This document shows, piece after piece, positions 1 through 8,707 of a DNA stretch of 64,000 bases. Made by a program: the position numbers and the translations under genes. How positions within the stretch are numbered: position 1 is the first letter of the stretch; every line of letters starts with the position of its first letter. The notes below the pieces were generated by a model. The model was not told the DNA's origin, did not search any database, and saw only the letters and a list, made by a program, of their open reading frames with translations. The stretch is from contig CAWJZU010000042.1 in assembly GCA_963847345.1 (NCBI GenBank), forward strand, positions 179,635 to 243,634, read 5' to 3'. The stretch comes from DATARH01 sp963847345. GTDB lineage: Bacteria > Pseudomonadota > Alphaproteobacteria > ATCC43930 > CGMCC-115725.

Positions 1-1
1 C

Positions 2-103
2 CAGATGGAGGCGACGCCGAACAGCGGCCAGTGCAACCACGGCCGCCCGACCTATGTCGAACTGGCGCTCGGCGATATCGAGCGCCTGTTCGGCCGGCGG
101 TAG
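2..103 (+). CDS. mutL: DNA mismatch repair protein MutL, C-terminal end (partial)
   Basis: The window opens inside this gene. The frame starting at base 2 reads 33 residues to a TAG stop at 101-103 and contains the conserved MutL C-terminal signature PNSGQCNHGRPTYVEL, ending DIERLFGRR. The C-terminal domain of MutL dimerises and couples MutS mismatch recognition to strand incision. The Cys and His in this motif belong to the metal-site region of MutL proteins that have endonuclease activity (family knowledge). The rest of the gene lies upstream of the window. Confidence 0.88.
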   Translation, partial: QMEATPNSGQCNHGRPTYVELALGDIERLFGRR

Positions 104-211
104 ACCGTATCCGCCCGGCGGGTCCGTCTGCCGGGTCCGGCGCGCTTGCCATCGCGGCGGTTTGTCGGACAAATACCGGCCGGAACAATCGCTGCGACGC
201 GGAGGCGAGCG

Positions 212-934
212 ATGCTGGAAGTGTGGAGCTGGCCGACGCCGAACGGCCACAAGGTGCATATCGCGCTCGAGGAGCTGGGGCTCGAATACCGGGTGATCCC
301 GGTCGATATCGGCGCCGGCGACCAGTTCAAGCCGGAATTTCTCGCGATCACGCGCAATCACCGGATACCGGCGATCGTCGATCCGGACGGCCCCGGCGGC
401 GAGAAATTCACGCTGTTCGAATCGGCCGCGATCCTGATCTATCTGTCCGAAAAGACCGGCGGCCGGCTGATCCCGAAAGACCCGATCGGCCGCTACAAAT
501 GCCTGGAATGGATGATGTTCCAGATGGGCGGCATCGGCCCGATGTTCGGCCAGTGGAACCATTTCGGCGCCTACGCCCCGGAAAAGGTGCCCTACGCGAT
601 CGAGCGCTACACAAACGAGGTCAAGCGGCTGACCCGGGTTCTGAACCATCGTCTCGATGAAGCCCGATGGCTCGCCGGCGACGAATACAGCATGGCCGAC
701 ATCATCACCTTTCCGTGGATCAGGACCGCGTCTCAGGCCGGCGAGCGGTTTGCCGAGCGCGGCAGCCTCGATCTCGCCGAATATCCGTCCGTCAAGCGCT
801 GGTATGACGAGATCAACGCGCGCCCGGCGGTGCAGCGCGGTCTCGCGGTGCTGTCCGACCAGCAGCGCGACCGCAAGATCGACGATACCGAGCGTGAGAA
901 CACGTTCGGCAAGACGCAGTTCGCGGTGCGGTGA
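212..934 (+). CDS. Glutathione S-transferase, YfcG/YghU-like
   Basis: A 240-residue protein. The N-terminal thioredoxin-fold part (about residues 1-85) opens LEVWSWPTPNGHK and carries NHRIPAIVD and the glutathione-binding LFESAAILIYLSE segment. The all-helical C-terminal domain follows to about residue 205. These match disulfide-reductase type GSTs of the YfcG/YghU group, which act on glutathione and organic hydroperoxides. ATG 212 is chosen over the longer in-frame start at 146 because GGAGGCGAG lies just upstream and the family begins at this point. A second, more distant GST starts at 2282. Confidence 0.88.
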   Translation: MLEVWSWPTPNGHKVHIALEELGLEYRVIPVDIGAGDQFKPEFLAITRNHRIPAIVDPDGPGGEKFTLFESAAILIYLSEKTGGRLIPKDPIGRYKCLEWMMFQMGGIGPMFGQWNHFGAYAPEKVPYAIERYTNEVKRLTRVLNHRLDEARWLAGDEYSMADIITFPWIRTASQAGERFAERGSLDLAEYPSVKRWYDEINARPAVQRGLAVLSDQQRDRKIDDTERENTFGKTQFAVR

Positions 935-954
935 TCCTTCCGCCTGCCAAAGTC

Positions 955-973
955 ATCCCGGCGAGGCCGGGAT
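955..973. repeat. Short perfect inverted repeat downstream of the GST gene
   Basis: ATCCCGGC, GAG, GCCGGGAT forms an 8-bp perfect stem with a 3-nt loop, 20 bp after the GST stop codon. It is preceded by GTC, so it resembles one arm of the GTCAT(C/T)CC palindromic repeats common between alphaproteobacterial genes (a fuller relative lies at 29834-29911). It could also act as a terminator, although no T-run follows. Confidence 0.5.
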
Positions 974-1054
974 CGTCCAACCGATCGAGCGGCTGAAGTG
1001 GCCCGCCCTGCGACGATAGAGCGGGTGCTCGCTTACACGAAACAGGGTTGTGAA

Positions 1055-1911
1055 ATGGCAGCAGAAAAAATCGGCGTTGTCGGCGCCGGGTTGATGGGGG
1101 CGGAGATCGCGCTCGTGTTCGCGCTCGCCGGACACGATGTCGTGCTCTCGGACCGCACCGATGAACAGCTCGCGGCGGCCAAAAACCGCCTTGCGACGAC
1201 GCTCGACCGCGGCATCCCGCGCGGCTTCTTCAAGGCAGAGGACAGGGAGCCGGCGCTCGCCCGGATCTGCACGACGACCGCGCTCGCCGATTTCGCCGAG
1301 TGCGATTTCGTCACCGAGGCCGTGTTCGAGGACGAGGCGGTCAAGGCCGAGATCTACCGCGACGCTCGACCGAGTGTGCGGTCCCGGCTGCTATCTTCGC
1401 CAGCAACACCTCGACGATCCCGATCTCGACCTTGGCCTCCTATGTCGGCGAGGCGCGCCGGCCGCGTTTTTTCGGCACGCATTATTTCTCGCCGGCCTCG
1501 CGCATGAAGCTGGTCGAGATCATTCCGGCCTTCGAGACCGCGCCCGAGGTGGTCGAGACGGCGATCCGCCTGTGCCGCGAGGCGGGAAAGACGCCGATCC
1601 GGGTCAAGGACGTGGCCGGCTTCGCGGTCAATCGCATGTTCCTGATTTTTCTCGCCGAGGCGGTGCGTCTCGTCGAGGACGGCGTCGCGACGCCGGAAGA
1701 TATCGACACGGCGTGCCGGCTTGGTCTCGGACACCCGATGGGGCCGTTCGAGCTGATGGACGCGATCGGCTCGAAACTGGCGCTGCAGACGCAGGAAATT
1801 CTGTTCGAAGCCTATGGCGAGCGCTTCCGGCCGCCGCCCCTCTTGAAGCAGCGGGTGCGCGCCGGTTTTGTCGGCGGCCGCGGCAACAAGGGCTGGCGCG
1901 AGCGAGGCTGA
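1055..1911 (+). pseudogene. 3-hydroxyacyl-CoA dehydrogenase (3-hydroxybutyryl-CoA dehydrogenase type), frameshifted
   Basis: The start ATG 1055 opens the NAD-binding Rossmann motif (IGVVGAGLMGAEIA). Homology runs in this frame to EIYRD near 1360, continues as LDRVCGP in the next frame, then from about 1386 as AAIFASNTSTIPI and on to the TGA at 1909-1911. The second half contains the catalytic GTHYFSPA and the VKDVAGFAVNRM segment. Removing one G near 1361 and one G near 1385 restores about 284 codons, the usual size of PaaH/Hbd enzymes, which oxidise 3-hydroxyacyl-CoA with NAD. As printed the gene is broken; either the two insertions are real or they are sequence errors. Confidence 0.82.
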
Positions 1912-1943
1912 TGCAGTCGAGCGGAGTTGCCCCGCTCGGGCAG

Positions 1944-2117
1944 TCAGATCCGCGACGGTTCGACCGGCCGGTTCCGCATCGGGGGCGGCGGAGGGTCGGG
2001 CCGCGGGACCGGGATCGGCGGCGGCGGTTCCTCGATCGGCGGCGGCTGTGACGGATCGGGCGGCGGTACCGGCGGCGTGCCGGGCGGCGGCACCGGTTGT
2101 GGACCTTGGGCTCGCAT
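1944..2117 (-). CDS. Small proline-rich protein, unknown function
   Basis: On the minus strand, ATG 2117 opens a 57-residue frame that is about half proline (PPPGTPPVPPPDPSQPPP and similar) and ends RPVEPSRI. Short proline-rich hypothetical proteins of this kind recur in alphaproteobacteria, but low-complexity GC-rich DNA can also give such a frame by chance. There is no domain or signal peptide. A longer in-frame start at 2219 adds a non-proline segment with no support. It fills the gap between two plus-strand genes. Confidence 0.35.
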   Translation of the reverse strand: MRAQGPQPVPPPGTPPVPPPDPSQPPPIEEPPPPIPVPRPDPPPPPMRNRPVEPSRI

Positions 2118-2281
2118 CGGCCCCAGCCTAGCGAGCGCTGCTCTCCGGGTCAAAACGAACCGCAAGACGAGCGGCACCGGCAAGCGACGTGCGCGGCAAA
2201 GCCGTTGTAGCGCCGGCATTGCGCTATCTCCATCTGCCGGCCATCTGCCAGGGGACGACGAGATCAGTTCAGGAATGTCCG

Positions 2282-2936
2282 ATGACCGATGAACTCGTAT
2301 TCTACACCCATCCGATGTCTCGCGGCCGGATCGTGCGCTGGGTCCTCGAAGAGATCGGCCGGCCCTATCACACCGAAATTCTCGACTACGGCACGACGAT
2401 GAAGGCGCCCGCCTATCTCGCGATAAATCCGATGGGCAAGGTGCCGGCGCTGCGTCACGGCGATGCGATCGTCACCGAGACCGCCGCAATCTGCGCCTAT
2501 CTGGCCGATGCGTTTCCCGATTCCGGTCTGGCGCCGCCGCCCGGCGACCGGCAGCGAGGTCCCTATTATCGCTGGCTGTTTTTCGCCGCCGGACCGATCG
2601 AAGCCGCGGCGACCAACAAAATGATGGGGGTTGTCGTCCCGCCGGAGCGCGAGCCGATGGTCGGCTATGGCACCTACAAAGCCGTCATCGACACGCTTGA
2701 AGGCGCCCTTGCGGGCCGCGATTACATTGTCGGCGAGCGTTTCACGGCGGCCGATATCTATGTCGGATCGCATATCGGCTGGGGCATGGAGTTCGGCACG
2801 ATCGAGAAGCGCCCGGCATTCGAAAGCTACTGGCAGCGGCTCGCGACCCGGCCGGCGGCGATACGCGCCAGGGAGATCGACGACGCGCTTGCTGCCGCAG
2901 CATCCGCTTCCCGGCCAGCCGCCTCCGTCCGCCTGA
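2282..2936 (+). CDS. Glutathione S-transferase; natural stop apparently lost
   Basis: ATG 2282 starts VFYTHPMSRGRIVRWVLEE, a GST N-terminal domain with the catalytic Ser region. It is followed by NPMGKVPAL and VTETAAICAYLADAF (glutathione binding) and a helical domain ending near FESYWQRL...AREIDDALAAAA (about residue 205). The family normally ends here. Instead the frame stays open to 3517, running through the whole front half of the next gene in a different frame, which is very unlikely to be real protein. A one-base shift near 2900 would use the TGA at 2934-2936, so that is the end given here; it is an inference. Confidence 0.75.
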
Positions 2937-2949
2937 AGGCGAATGGACG

Positions 2950-3936
2950 ATGCCCGTCGCTCTCCCCTCGCTCGACCAGCTCGAAGCCGCCGCCGCGCTC
3001 GTGCATTCGGTGGTGCCGCCGACCCCGCAATATTGCTGGCCGCTGCTGTCGCGTCGCATCGGCGCCGAGCTGTGGGTCAAGCACGAGAACCACACCCCGG
3101 TCGGCGCCTTCAAGCTGCGCGGCGGGCTCGTCTATCTCAACGAATTGCGGCGGGTGCGACCCGGCGTCGCCGGCGTCATCAGCGCCACGACCGGCAATCA
3201 CGGGCAGAGCATCGCCTACGCCGCGACCCGGCTCGGCCTCGCCGCGACGATTGTCGTGCCGCACGGCAACAGCCCAGAGAAGAACCGGGCAATGCGGGGT
3301 TTCGGCGCCAACCTCGTCGAGCATGGGCACGATTTCCAGGCGGCCTATGAATACGCGGCGGAGCGAGCCAGCGACGACCATCTGCACATGCTGCGCTCGT
3401 TCGATCCGCTGCTGGTGCGCGGGGTCGCGAGCTACGGTCTCGAACTGTTCGGCGCGGTGGAGCGGCTCGACACGGTCTATGTGCCGATCGGACTCGGCAG
3501 CGGCATCTGCGGCGTGATCGCGGCGCGCGAGGCGCTGGGGCACACCGCCGAGATCGTCGGCGTCGTCGCCGAGAACGCCCCGACTTATGCGCTGTCCTTT
3601 GCCGCCGGGCGCGCGGTGCCGACAAATTCCGCCGACACGATGGCCGGCGGGCTCGCCGTGCGCGTCCCCGACGACGAGGCACTCGCGATCATCCGGAACG
3701 GCGCGGCCCGCATCGTCACGGTATCGGAGGCCGAAATGCGGTCGGCGATGCGCGTCATCTTCACCGACACGCACAACGTCGCCGAAGGAGCCGGCGCCGC
3801 CGCCTTCGCCGCGGCCTTCAAGGAGCGCGACAGGCTGGCCGGCAAGCGGGTCGCAATCGTGCTGTCGGGCGGCAATATCGATCGCGCGCTATTCGCCGAG
3901 ATTCTGGCCGAGAAGGCCGGTTCCGAGATGGAATAG
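2950..3936 (+). CDS. PLP-dependent threonine/serine dehydratase-like enzyme
   Basis: A 328-residue fold-type II PLP enzyme. The Schiff-base lysine is in VGAFKLRGG (about residue 53), followed by the substrate loop TTGNHGQS, the phosphate-binding glycine stretch GLGSGICG, and the C-terminal SGGNID. These are the landmarks of catabolic threonine dehydratase and its relatives, which deaminate L-Thr or L-Ser to 2-oxo acids; the shorter length without an ACT domain argues for the catabolic type. The downstream context gives no pathway. The hydroxyectoine-utilisation EutB relatives have a similar layout, so the exact substrate is open. Confidence 0.85.
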   Translation: MPVALPSLDQLEAAAALVHSVVPPTPQYCWPLLSRRIGAELWVKHENHTPVGAFKLRGGLVYLNELRRVRPGVAGVISATTGNHGQSIAYAATRLGLAATIVVPHGNSPEKNRAMRGFGANLVEHGHDFQAAYEYAAERASDDHLHMLRSFDPLLVRGVASYGLELFGAVERLDTVYVPIGLGSGICGVIAAREALGHTAEIVGVVAENAPTYALSFAAGRAVPTNSADTMAGGLAVRVPDDEALAIIRNGAARIVTVSEAEMRSAMRVIFTDTHNVAEGAGAAAFAAAFKERDRLAGKRVAIVLSGGNIDRALFAEILAEKAGSEME

Positions 3937-3964
3937 CCACCGGAGAGACCCTGTCGTCTTGACT

Positions 3965-4341
3965 ATGGGACTCGCCTACAAACTCCTGACCGTCGAGGAA
4001 TTCCTCGATTCCTGCCCGAACGACGACCGGCATTAGCAGCTGATCGACGGGGTCATCGTCGCGATGGCGCCGCCCGCCATCCCGCATCAGGATCCCGTCG
4101 CCCTCGACCGAGCGCGACGATCATTTTGTCAAGCTGCCGCAGTACCAGGCGATCCCGAGCCTGCGCGAAATCCTACATGTCGAGAGCGAGCGCGTCGCCG
4201 CTACCGTCTATCGGCGCGACGGCGACGGCTGATGACGATCGAGATCGCCGGACCGGAAGCGCGTCTGCAACTCGCGAAATCGGCCTCGATATCGCGCTGG
4301 GCGCCGTTTATCGCGGCGTGTCCGGCCTGTCGCCGGGCTAA
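3965..4341 (+). pseudogene. Uma2-family (DUF820) endonuclease-like gene, degenerate
   Basis: The start reads LLTVEEFLDSCPNDDRH, then TAG where the family has Trp, then QLIDGVIVAMAPP and a jump in frame to a middle segment resembling LPQYQAIPSLREILHVES. The end, IGLDIALGAVYRGVSG, is the typical C-terminal part of Uma2/DUF820 proteins. A nonsense codon, frame changes and a missing stretch of about 60 codons relative to the usual 190-residue family length mark this as a true pseudogene. Uma2 proteins have a restriction-endonuclease-like fold; their role is mostly unknown. Confidence 0.72.
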
Positions 4342-4742
4342 TCGCAGGTCCGGCCGAACGCGTCGAGCCCGTCTCCGAGATATTGCGGCAGCGACGCGTC
4401 GCCGATCATGTAGTCCGGGTCGCGCGCCGCGATGCGCGCCTCGGCCTCTTCCAACGCATCGTCCCATTCGGAAATATCGTAATCGCCGCGTCCGAGCCAG
4501 ATCAGCGCCAAGAGATCGGTCTGCTCCTCGACATTGAGACCGGCGATGAACTCGACCATCTGGCGCCTTCGGTCGTCACCCTCGTAAAAATCCTGTCCCG
4601 GTTCGTCGACGAGCGTTTCCAGCTCGCTGTCGTCGCCGGTTGTCGTGCGGTCGCCCGCCGTTGACGACACTTTCCCGGCGACCTCGCGCGCAGCCTCGAT
4701 AAATTCGCACACTTTATCGGTACTGATCCTCAGCTCGGGCAT
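4338..4742 (-). CDS. DUF3775 family protein
   Basis: A 134-residue acidic protein starting MPELRISTDKVCEFI. The core YEGDDRRRQMVEFIAGLNVEEQ...LLALIWLGRGDYD...W is characteristic of DUF3775, a small alphaproteobacterial family of unknown function. ATG 4742 is preferred over a much longer in-frame start because GGAGGG sits directly upstream and the extra N-terminus is low quality. The stop overlaps the end of the Uma2 pseudogene tail-to-tail by four bases. Confidence 0.75.
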   Translation of the reverse strand: MPELRISTDKVCEFIEAAREVAGKVSSTAGDRTTTGDDSELETLVDEPGQDFYEGDDRRRQMVEFIAGLNVEEQTDLLALIWLGRGDYDISEWDDALEEAEARIAARDPDYMIGDASLPQYLGDGLDAFGRTCD

Positions 4743-4912
4743 GATCCCTCCAGTTGCTGGTAACGGGAACGAAGCAATGCCGCCGCGCGATCCCTCGGCA
4801 GCCTTGTCTCGCGCCGCGTTACTATATCGGGGATAGGCCCGCGTCGCGAAACCGGCTATGACGCGGGCCGGCCCCGCCGCGCGACGCGGCAATAAAGAGA
4901 GGCGATCGCACC

Positions 4913-5773
4913 GTGCCGGTAGTCAGCCAAGCCACGATCGATTTCGTCAACGGCATTGCGGCCGAGGCCGAGCGCATCGACACGCCGTGCGGCGACGGCA
5001 CGATGGCGTGGCGCTGCTGGGGCAGCGGACCGCCGCTGGTGCTGCTGCATGGCGGTTACGGCTCGTGGATGCACTGGATACGCAACGTCAAGCCGCTGTC
5101 GCGGCAGTTCACGGTGATCGCGCCGGATCTGCCCGGTCTCGGCGACTCGGCAACGCCGCCCGAGCCGTGGACCGCCGGCGGGCTCGCCGCGATTATTGTC
5201 GCCGGGCTCGACATCGTGCTGCGCCGGATCGACCCGCCGGACCAGAATAAATTGCACCTCGCCGGGTTCTCGTTCGGCGGCGTGATGGGCGGCAATGTCG
5301 CGGCACAGCTCGGCGAGCGGCTGCGCGGTTTCACCGTCGTCGGCTCAAACGGGCTCGGGCTCGAACGCTCGCCGACGCCGCTCAAGCGCGTGCCGGCCGA
5401 CGCCGACGAGACCGAGGAATTCGCGACGCACCGCTACAATCTGAACCAGCTGATGATCGCCGACCCCGACAAGATCGATGAGCTGGCGCTGTATCTGCAA
5501 AAGACCAATCACGCCCGCGCCCGCATGCGCAGCCGCCGGTTTTCGCGATCCGGGGCGCTGATCGAGGCTCTGCCACAGGTCAAGGCGCGGCTCGATGGCA
5601 TTTGGGGCGAGCGCGACGCGACCGCCTACCCGCATCTCGACGACCGCGCCCGCATCCTGCGCAGTATCCAGCCGCAGGCCCGCTTCGCTATCGTCCCCGG
5701 CGCCGGGCACTGGGTCCAATTCGAGGCGGCCGAGCAATTCAACCCGATCCTCACCGAGTACGCGGCGGGATAA
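4913..5773 (+). CDS. Alpha/beta hydrolase
   Basis: A GTG start at 4913 gives 286 residues. The oxyanion-hole strand LLHGGYGSWMHW, the nucleophile elbow GFSFGGVMG (Ser about residue 121) and the catalytic His in GAGHWVQFE near the C-terminus define the alpha/beta-hydrolase fold; a DLPGLGDS segment lies after strand 4. Such enzymes hydrolyse esters or C-C bonds, for example meta-cleavage products, but the substrate cannot be told from sequence. It stands alone on this strand, upstream of a convergent RDD gene. Confidence 0.85.
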   Translation: MPVVSQATIDFVNGIAAEAERIDTPCGDGTMAWRCWGSGPPLVLLHGGYGSWMHWIRNVKPLSRQFTVIAPDLPGLGDSATPPEPWTAGGLAAIIVAGLDIVLRRIDPPDQNKLHLAGFSFGGVMGGNVAAQLGERLRGFTVVGSNGLGLERSPTPLKRVPADADETEEFATHRYNLNQLMIADPDKIDELALYLQKTNHARARMRSRRFSRSGALIEALPQVKARLDGIWGERDATAYPHLDDRARILRSIQPQARFAIVPGAGHWVQFEAAEQFNPILTEYAAG

Positions 5774-5860
5774 GCCGGCAAGAGCGTAATCCCCACCGCC
5801 CGGTTGGCGGGGCTTCGCTACGCGTCGCTGCCTGCCACTCCGTACCCCAAGATGTAAAGA

Positions 5861-6343
5861 TCAAGCAGCTTCTGGCACGCTCATGCGCAACGAGGGCGCT
5901 GTCTTCTTCAGCACCAGCGTGTTGCAAATCACGTCGTGCAAAGCCTGCTTCCGGCTCGTCCACCCGGCCATCATGAATCCGACATACAGAATTAAAGCAG
6001 ACAGGATTTTTGCGAAGTAGCGGCCGGTCGCCCGCCCAAAAGATATGCGTTGTCCATTCAAGTCGGTGACGATCAAGCCGCAGACTCTTTTGCCGGGTGT
6101 CGCCCGCCAGGAGGAGCTTTCAAACAGCGCGGGATACAGCCAGGAAATGAGAATACCGAGTATGCAGAAGCCGATCAGTACACCCATTTCACTCTCGCCC
6201 GAGGACGCAAGGTTAAGAGACGCGAGGCTAAGAGAGGAAATACCAAACTGCACAATCGAAAAGATTAAGACATCGATTAAAATTGCCAACACGCGCCACC
6301 AAAATCCGGCAAATCGGTATTCCGGTACTGGAGACATGGTCAT
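5861..6343 (-). CDS. RDD family membrane protein
   Basis: A 160-residue integral membrane protein with three to four hydrophobic segments (VLAILIDVLIFSIV, LIGFCILGILISW, ILSALILYVGFMM). The start FAGFWWRVLAILID carries the Arg and the Asp in the first membrane helix that name the RDD family, and PGKRVCGL is the second conserved box. The start at 6343 is set by GGGAGGAA about ten bases upstream; further in-frame Met codons upstream lack support. RDD proteins are mostly uncharacterised; some are linked to ion or proton antiport. Confidence 0.8.
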   Translation of the reverse strand: MTMSPVPEYRFAGFWWRVLAILIDVLIFSIVQFGISSLSLASLNLASSGESEMGVLIGFCILGILISWLYPALFESSSWRATPGKRVCGLIVTDLNGQRISFGRATGRYFAKILSALILYVGFMMAGWTSRKQALHDVICNTLVLKKTAPSLRMSVPEAA

Positions 6344-6395
6344 AGCTAACGTTCCTCCCATTTTATTGAGCGCGACGAGGCGGCATTTCTTGATT

Positions 6396-7358
6396 CTAGA
6401 ACGCGACGGCGTCCCCACCTTTCAATGCCAGCAATTGGCGCGCCTCGTCGGGGGTGGCGATTTCGAGCGACAAATTCTCGACGATCGCGCGGATGCGGCT
6501 GACCTGCTCGGCGTTGCTTTTGGCCAACTGACCGCGCCCGAGCCACAGTGAATCTTCGAGCCCGACTCGTACGTTGCCGCCCATGATCGCGCCCATCGTG
6601 ATGAGCGGCATCTGGTGGCGGCCGGCGGCCAGGATCGACCAGGCGTAATCGTCGCCGAACAATTTGTCGGCTATACGCTTCATATGGGAGAGATTTTCCG
6701 GGTCGGCGCCGATCCCGCCGAGAATGCCGAAGATCGTCTGCACGAAGAACGGCGGCTTTATGAGCCCGCGATCGACGAAATGCGCCAGATTGTACAGGTG
6801 CCCGACATCGTAGCACTCGAACTCGAAGCGGGTGCCGCAGCCCTCGCCCAGATCCTTGAGGATGCGCTCGATATCCTTGAAGGTGTTGCGGAAGATGAAA
6901 TCCCGCGTCATTTCGAGCTGGCGCGGCTCCCATTCGTATTTCCACTCCTTGTAGCGGTCGAGCATCGGATAGAGCCCGAAATTCATCGAGCCCATGTTCA
7001 TCGAGCACATCTCGGGCTTGGCGCGCAGCGGCGCGGCGAGCCGCTCCTCCAAGGTCATGCCGTGGCCGCCGCCGGTGGTGATGTTGACGACCGCGTTGGT
7101 CGCCTGCTTGATGCGCGGCAGGAATTGCATGAACACGTCGGGGTCGGGCGTCGGCCGTCCGTCCTTCGGGTCGCGCGCGTGCAGGTGCAGGATCGCGGCG
7201 CCAGCCTCGGCCGCGGCAATCGCATCGCGCGCGATCTCGTCCGGGGTCAACGGCAGGTAGGGGCTCATCGTCGGGGTATGGATCGATCCGGTCACCGCGC
7301 AGGTGATGACGACCTTGCCGCGTAGGCTGGCGCGCTGTGCGCCTTCTTGGTTCACCAT
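6396..7358 (-). CDS. BKACE family beta-keto acid cleavage enzyme (DUF849)
   Basis: A 320-residue TIM-barrel protein. VVITCAVTGSIHTPTMSPYLP at the N-terminus, ILHLHARDPKDGRP (metal-binding His pair), NITTGGGHGMTLEERL and MGAIMGGNVRVGLEDSLW are hallmarks of the BKACE family. These Zn enzymes condense a beta-keto acid with acetyl-CoA to give acetoacetate and a CoA ester (first known as Kce of lysine fermentation). GTG/ATG choices upstream are rejected because AGGAGTT precedes ATG 7358. The substrate is not predictable here; there is no linked catabolic operon. Confidence 0.88.
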   Translation of the reverse strand: MVNQEGAQRASLRGKVVITCAVTGSIHTPTMSPYLPLTPDEIARDAIAAAEAGAAILHLHARDPKDGRPTPDPDVFMQFLPRIKQATNAVVNITTGGGHGMTLEERLAAPLRAKPEMCSMNMGSMNFGLYPMLDRYKEWKYEWEPRQLEMTRDFIFRNTFKDIERILKDLGEGCGTRFEFECYDVGHLYNLAHFVDRGLIKPPFFVQTIFGILGGIGADPENLSHMKRIADKLFGDDYAWSILAAGRHQMPLITMGAIMGGNVRVGLEDSLWLGRGQLAKSNAEQVSRIRAIVENLSLEIATPDEARQLLALKGGDAVAF

Positions 7359-7620
7359 GCTCCATAACTCCTTGTGGGGATCTGCAAAATCCCCTGCGCG
7401 GGTGTGTCGGGGCGTGAGAACAGGTGCAGCACTGTAGTGACCGGCATTGGCATACGCCCCGTTATCGCGCCGCGCCTGATCGTAAACCGAGACTGCCGAA
7501 GCCGCCTTTCTTATTTCTTTTCTACACAGCAGTAGCAATCCGAACGGGAAGCCCAAGGGCTTTGGCGTAGAGCCGGTTTAAGAGCGCGCCGCCACCGCCA
7601 GATGGGGTGGGCAATCGGGG

Positions 7621-8397
7621 TCAGGCGGGCATACCGGCAAGGCGCAGAGCGTCGTGAAAGCGTTCGCGGCCCTGCTGCATGTATCGGCTACTGGCTGGTA
7701 CGTGGGTTTCGCACTCAATGATTTGCGCTAAAGTCCATCCGGCAAAGTCCGGGATGCTGTTGAACTCCTGCAGGGCAGCTTTCGCCTTCTCCATATCTCC
7801 CGAGCGGGCATAGGCGGCAATCAGATAGCAGCGATTGTACCAAAGGCTAGACCACAGATCGACAGATTGGACCAGCCGCTCTATCGCCTCGGCATCGTTT
7901 CCCATGAAGAAATGAGCGCGTCCGATAATCCAGAAAAACATACCGCGGGCAATGCTTTCCGGGCGGAGGTCCAGCGCCTTCTCGACGTCCTCGATACCCT
8001 GCGCCGGATGTCCGAGATAGACCCGTTCTTCGCCCCTTTGCGCATAGGCTCGGGCGAATTCCGGCGCGAGTTCAATCGCCTTGTCGAACGCGCGATAAGC
8101 GGCTCTATGTTGATTTCTCGCTCGATTTATAAATCCCTTGGCGTAATGCGCAAGAAAATAGTCGGGGTTGGCGTTCAATACCTGCTTCACCAAATTCCAG
8201 GCTTCATCCACCTGGTCCAGCGTCGCGTCGTTCCAGTCGTTAAGATAATCGCAAACCAACGTAATGGCATGGATTAACGAGGTCTCATGCGTGGATTCGG
8301 TGAGCAGTCGGCGCATTTCTCGCGTGGTCTGTGGACTGCGGCGCTGATCGTAGAGACGCCGCGCCTCACTGAACAATTCCCCCTGACTGATAGCCAT
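7621..8397 (-). CDS. TPR protein, paralogue of the C-terminal half of the neighbouring CadC-like regulator
   Basis: 258 residues. About residues 60-230 form tetratricopeptide-type helices (AHYAKGFINRARNQHRAAYRAFDKAIELAPEF style repeats). Aligned by eye it matches the TPR half of the gene at 8708-10294 over its whole length: DYLNDWN/DHLNQWN, AFDKAIEL/AFNRAIEL, FFWIIGRAHFF/FQWFIGRANFF, WYNRCYLIAAYARS/WYNRLYLVSAYARS, RFHDALRLAGM/RFHEGLLWAGM. It lacks the DNA-binding and TolB-like parts. The start 8397 has GGAGGC upstream. It probably arose by duplication of the neighbour and may bind the same partner or ligand. Confidence 0.8.
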   Translation of the reverse strand: MAISQGELFSEARRLYDQRRSPQTTREMRRLLTESTHETSLIHAITLVCDYLNDWNDATLDQVDEAWNLVKQVLNANPDYFLAHYAKGFINRARNQHRAAYRAFDKAIELAPEFARAYAQRGEERVYLGHPAQGIEDVEKALDLRPESIARGMFFWIIGRAHFFMGNDAEAIERLVQSVDLWSSLWYNRCYLIAAYARSGDMEKAKAALQEFNSIPDFAGWTLAQIIECETHVPASSRYMQQGRERFHDALRLAGMPA

Positions 8398-8707
8398 CGG
8401 CCAAGCCTCCCAAGTTGGTTGTTGCGTTTTACGCGGATTCCGGTGCTCGTGCAAACGCAATTTCTGTTTCGGCTGGCGCTTTGCGACCGTTGCCGAAGTG
8501 CCAGGTTGATCGTTTCGTTGGCGCCGCCATTATCAGTACAGCATCGGCGTCACCTGATCAGGAAAGGAGGATCACAGCGGTCCTCCTCGATGTCGCGGTG
8601 TACCGCGGGTGATATGCCTGGCACGTGGTCTGAGGAAGCCGTCAAACCACTCACGGTCAGCGTTTTCGGAAGCGGATCGGAGAACACATGTCTTCGTCGA
8701 GGGGCCG
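8398..8707. other. Intergenic region between the two TPR genes
   Basis: 310 bp between two minus-strand genes with no convincing reading frame. It contains a perfect 7-bp inverted repeat (AGGAGGA / TCCTCCT, 8565-8587) that may end transcription of the upstream regulator gene or regulate the downstream TPR gene. I see nothing else of note. Confidence 0.4.
8565..8587 (-). terminator. Inverted repeat between the CadC-like gene and the TPR gene, possible terminator
   Basis: AGGAGGA, nine-base loop, TCCTCCT: a perfect 7-bp stem located 121 bp beyond the stop of the CadC-like gene on the minus strand. There is no clear U-tract, so the terminator role is tentative. Confidence 0.3.
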
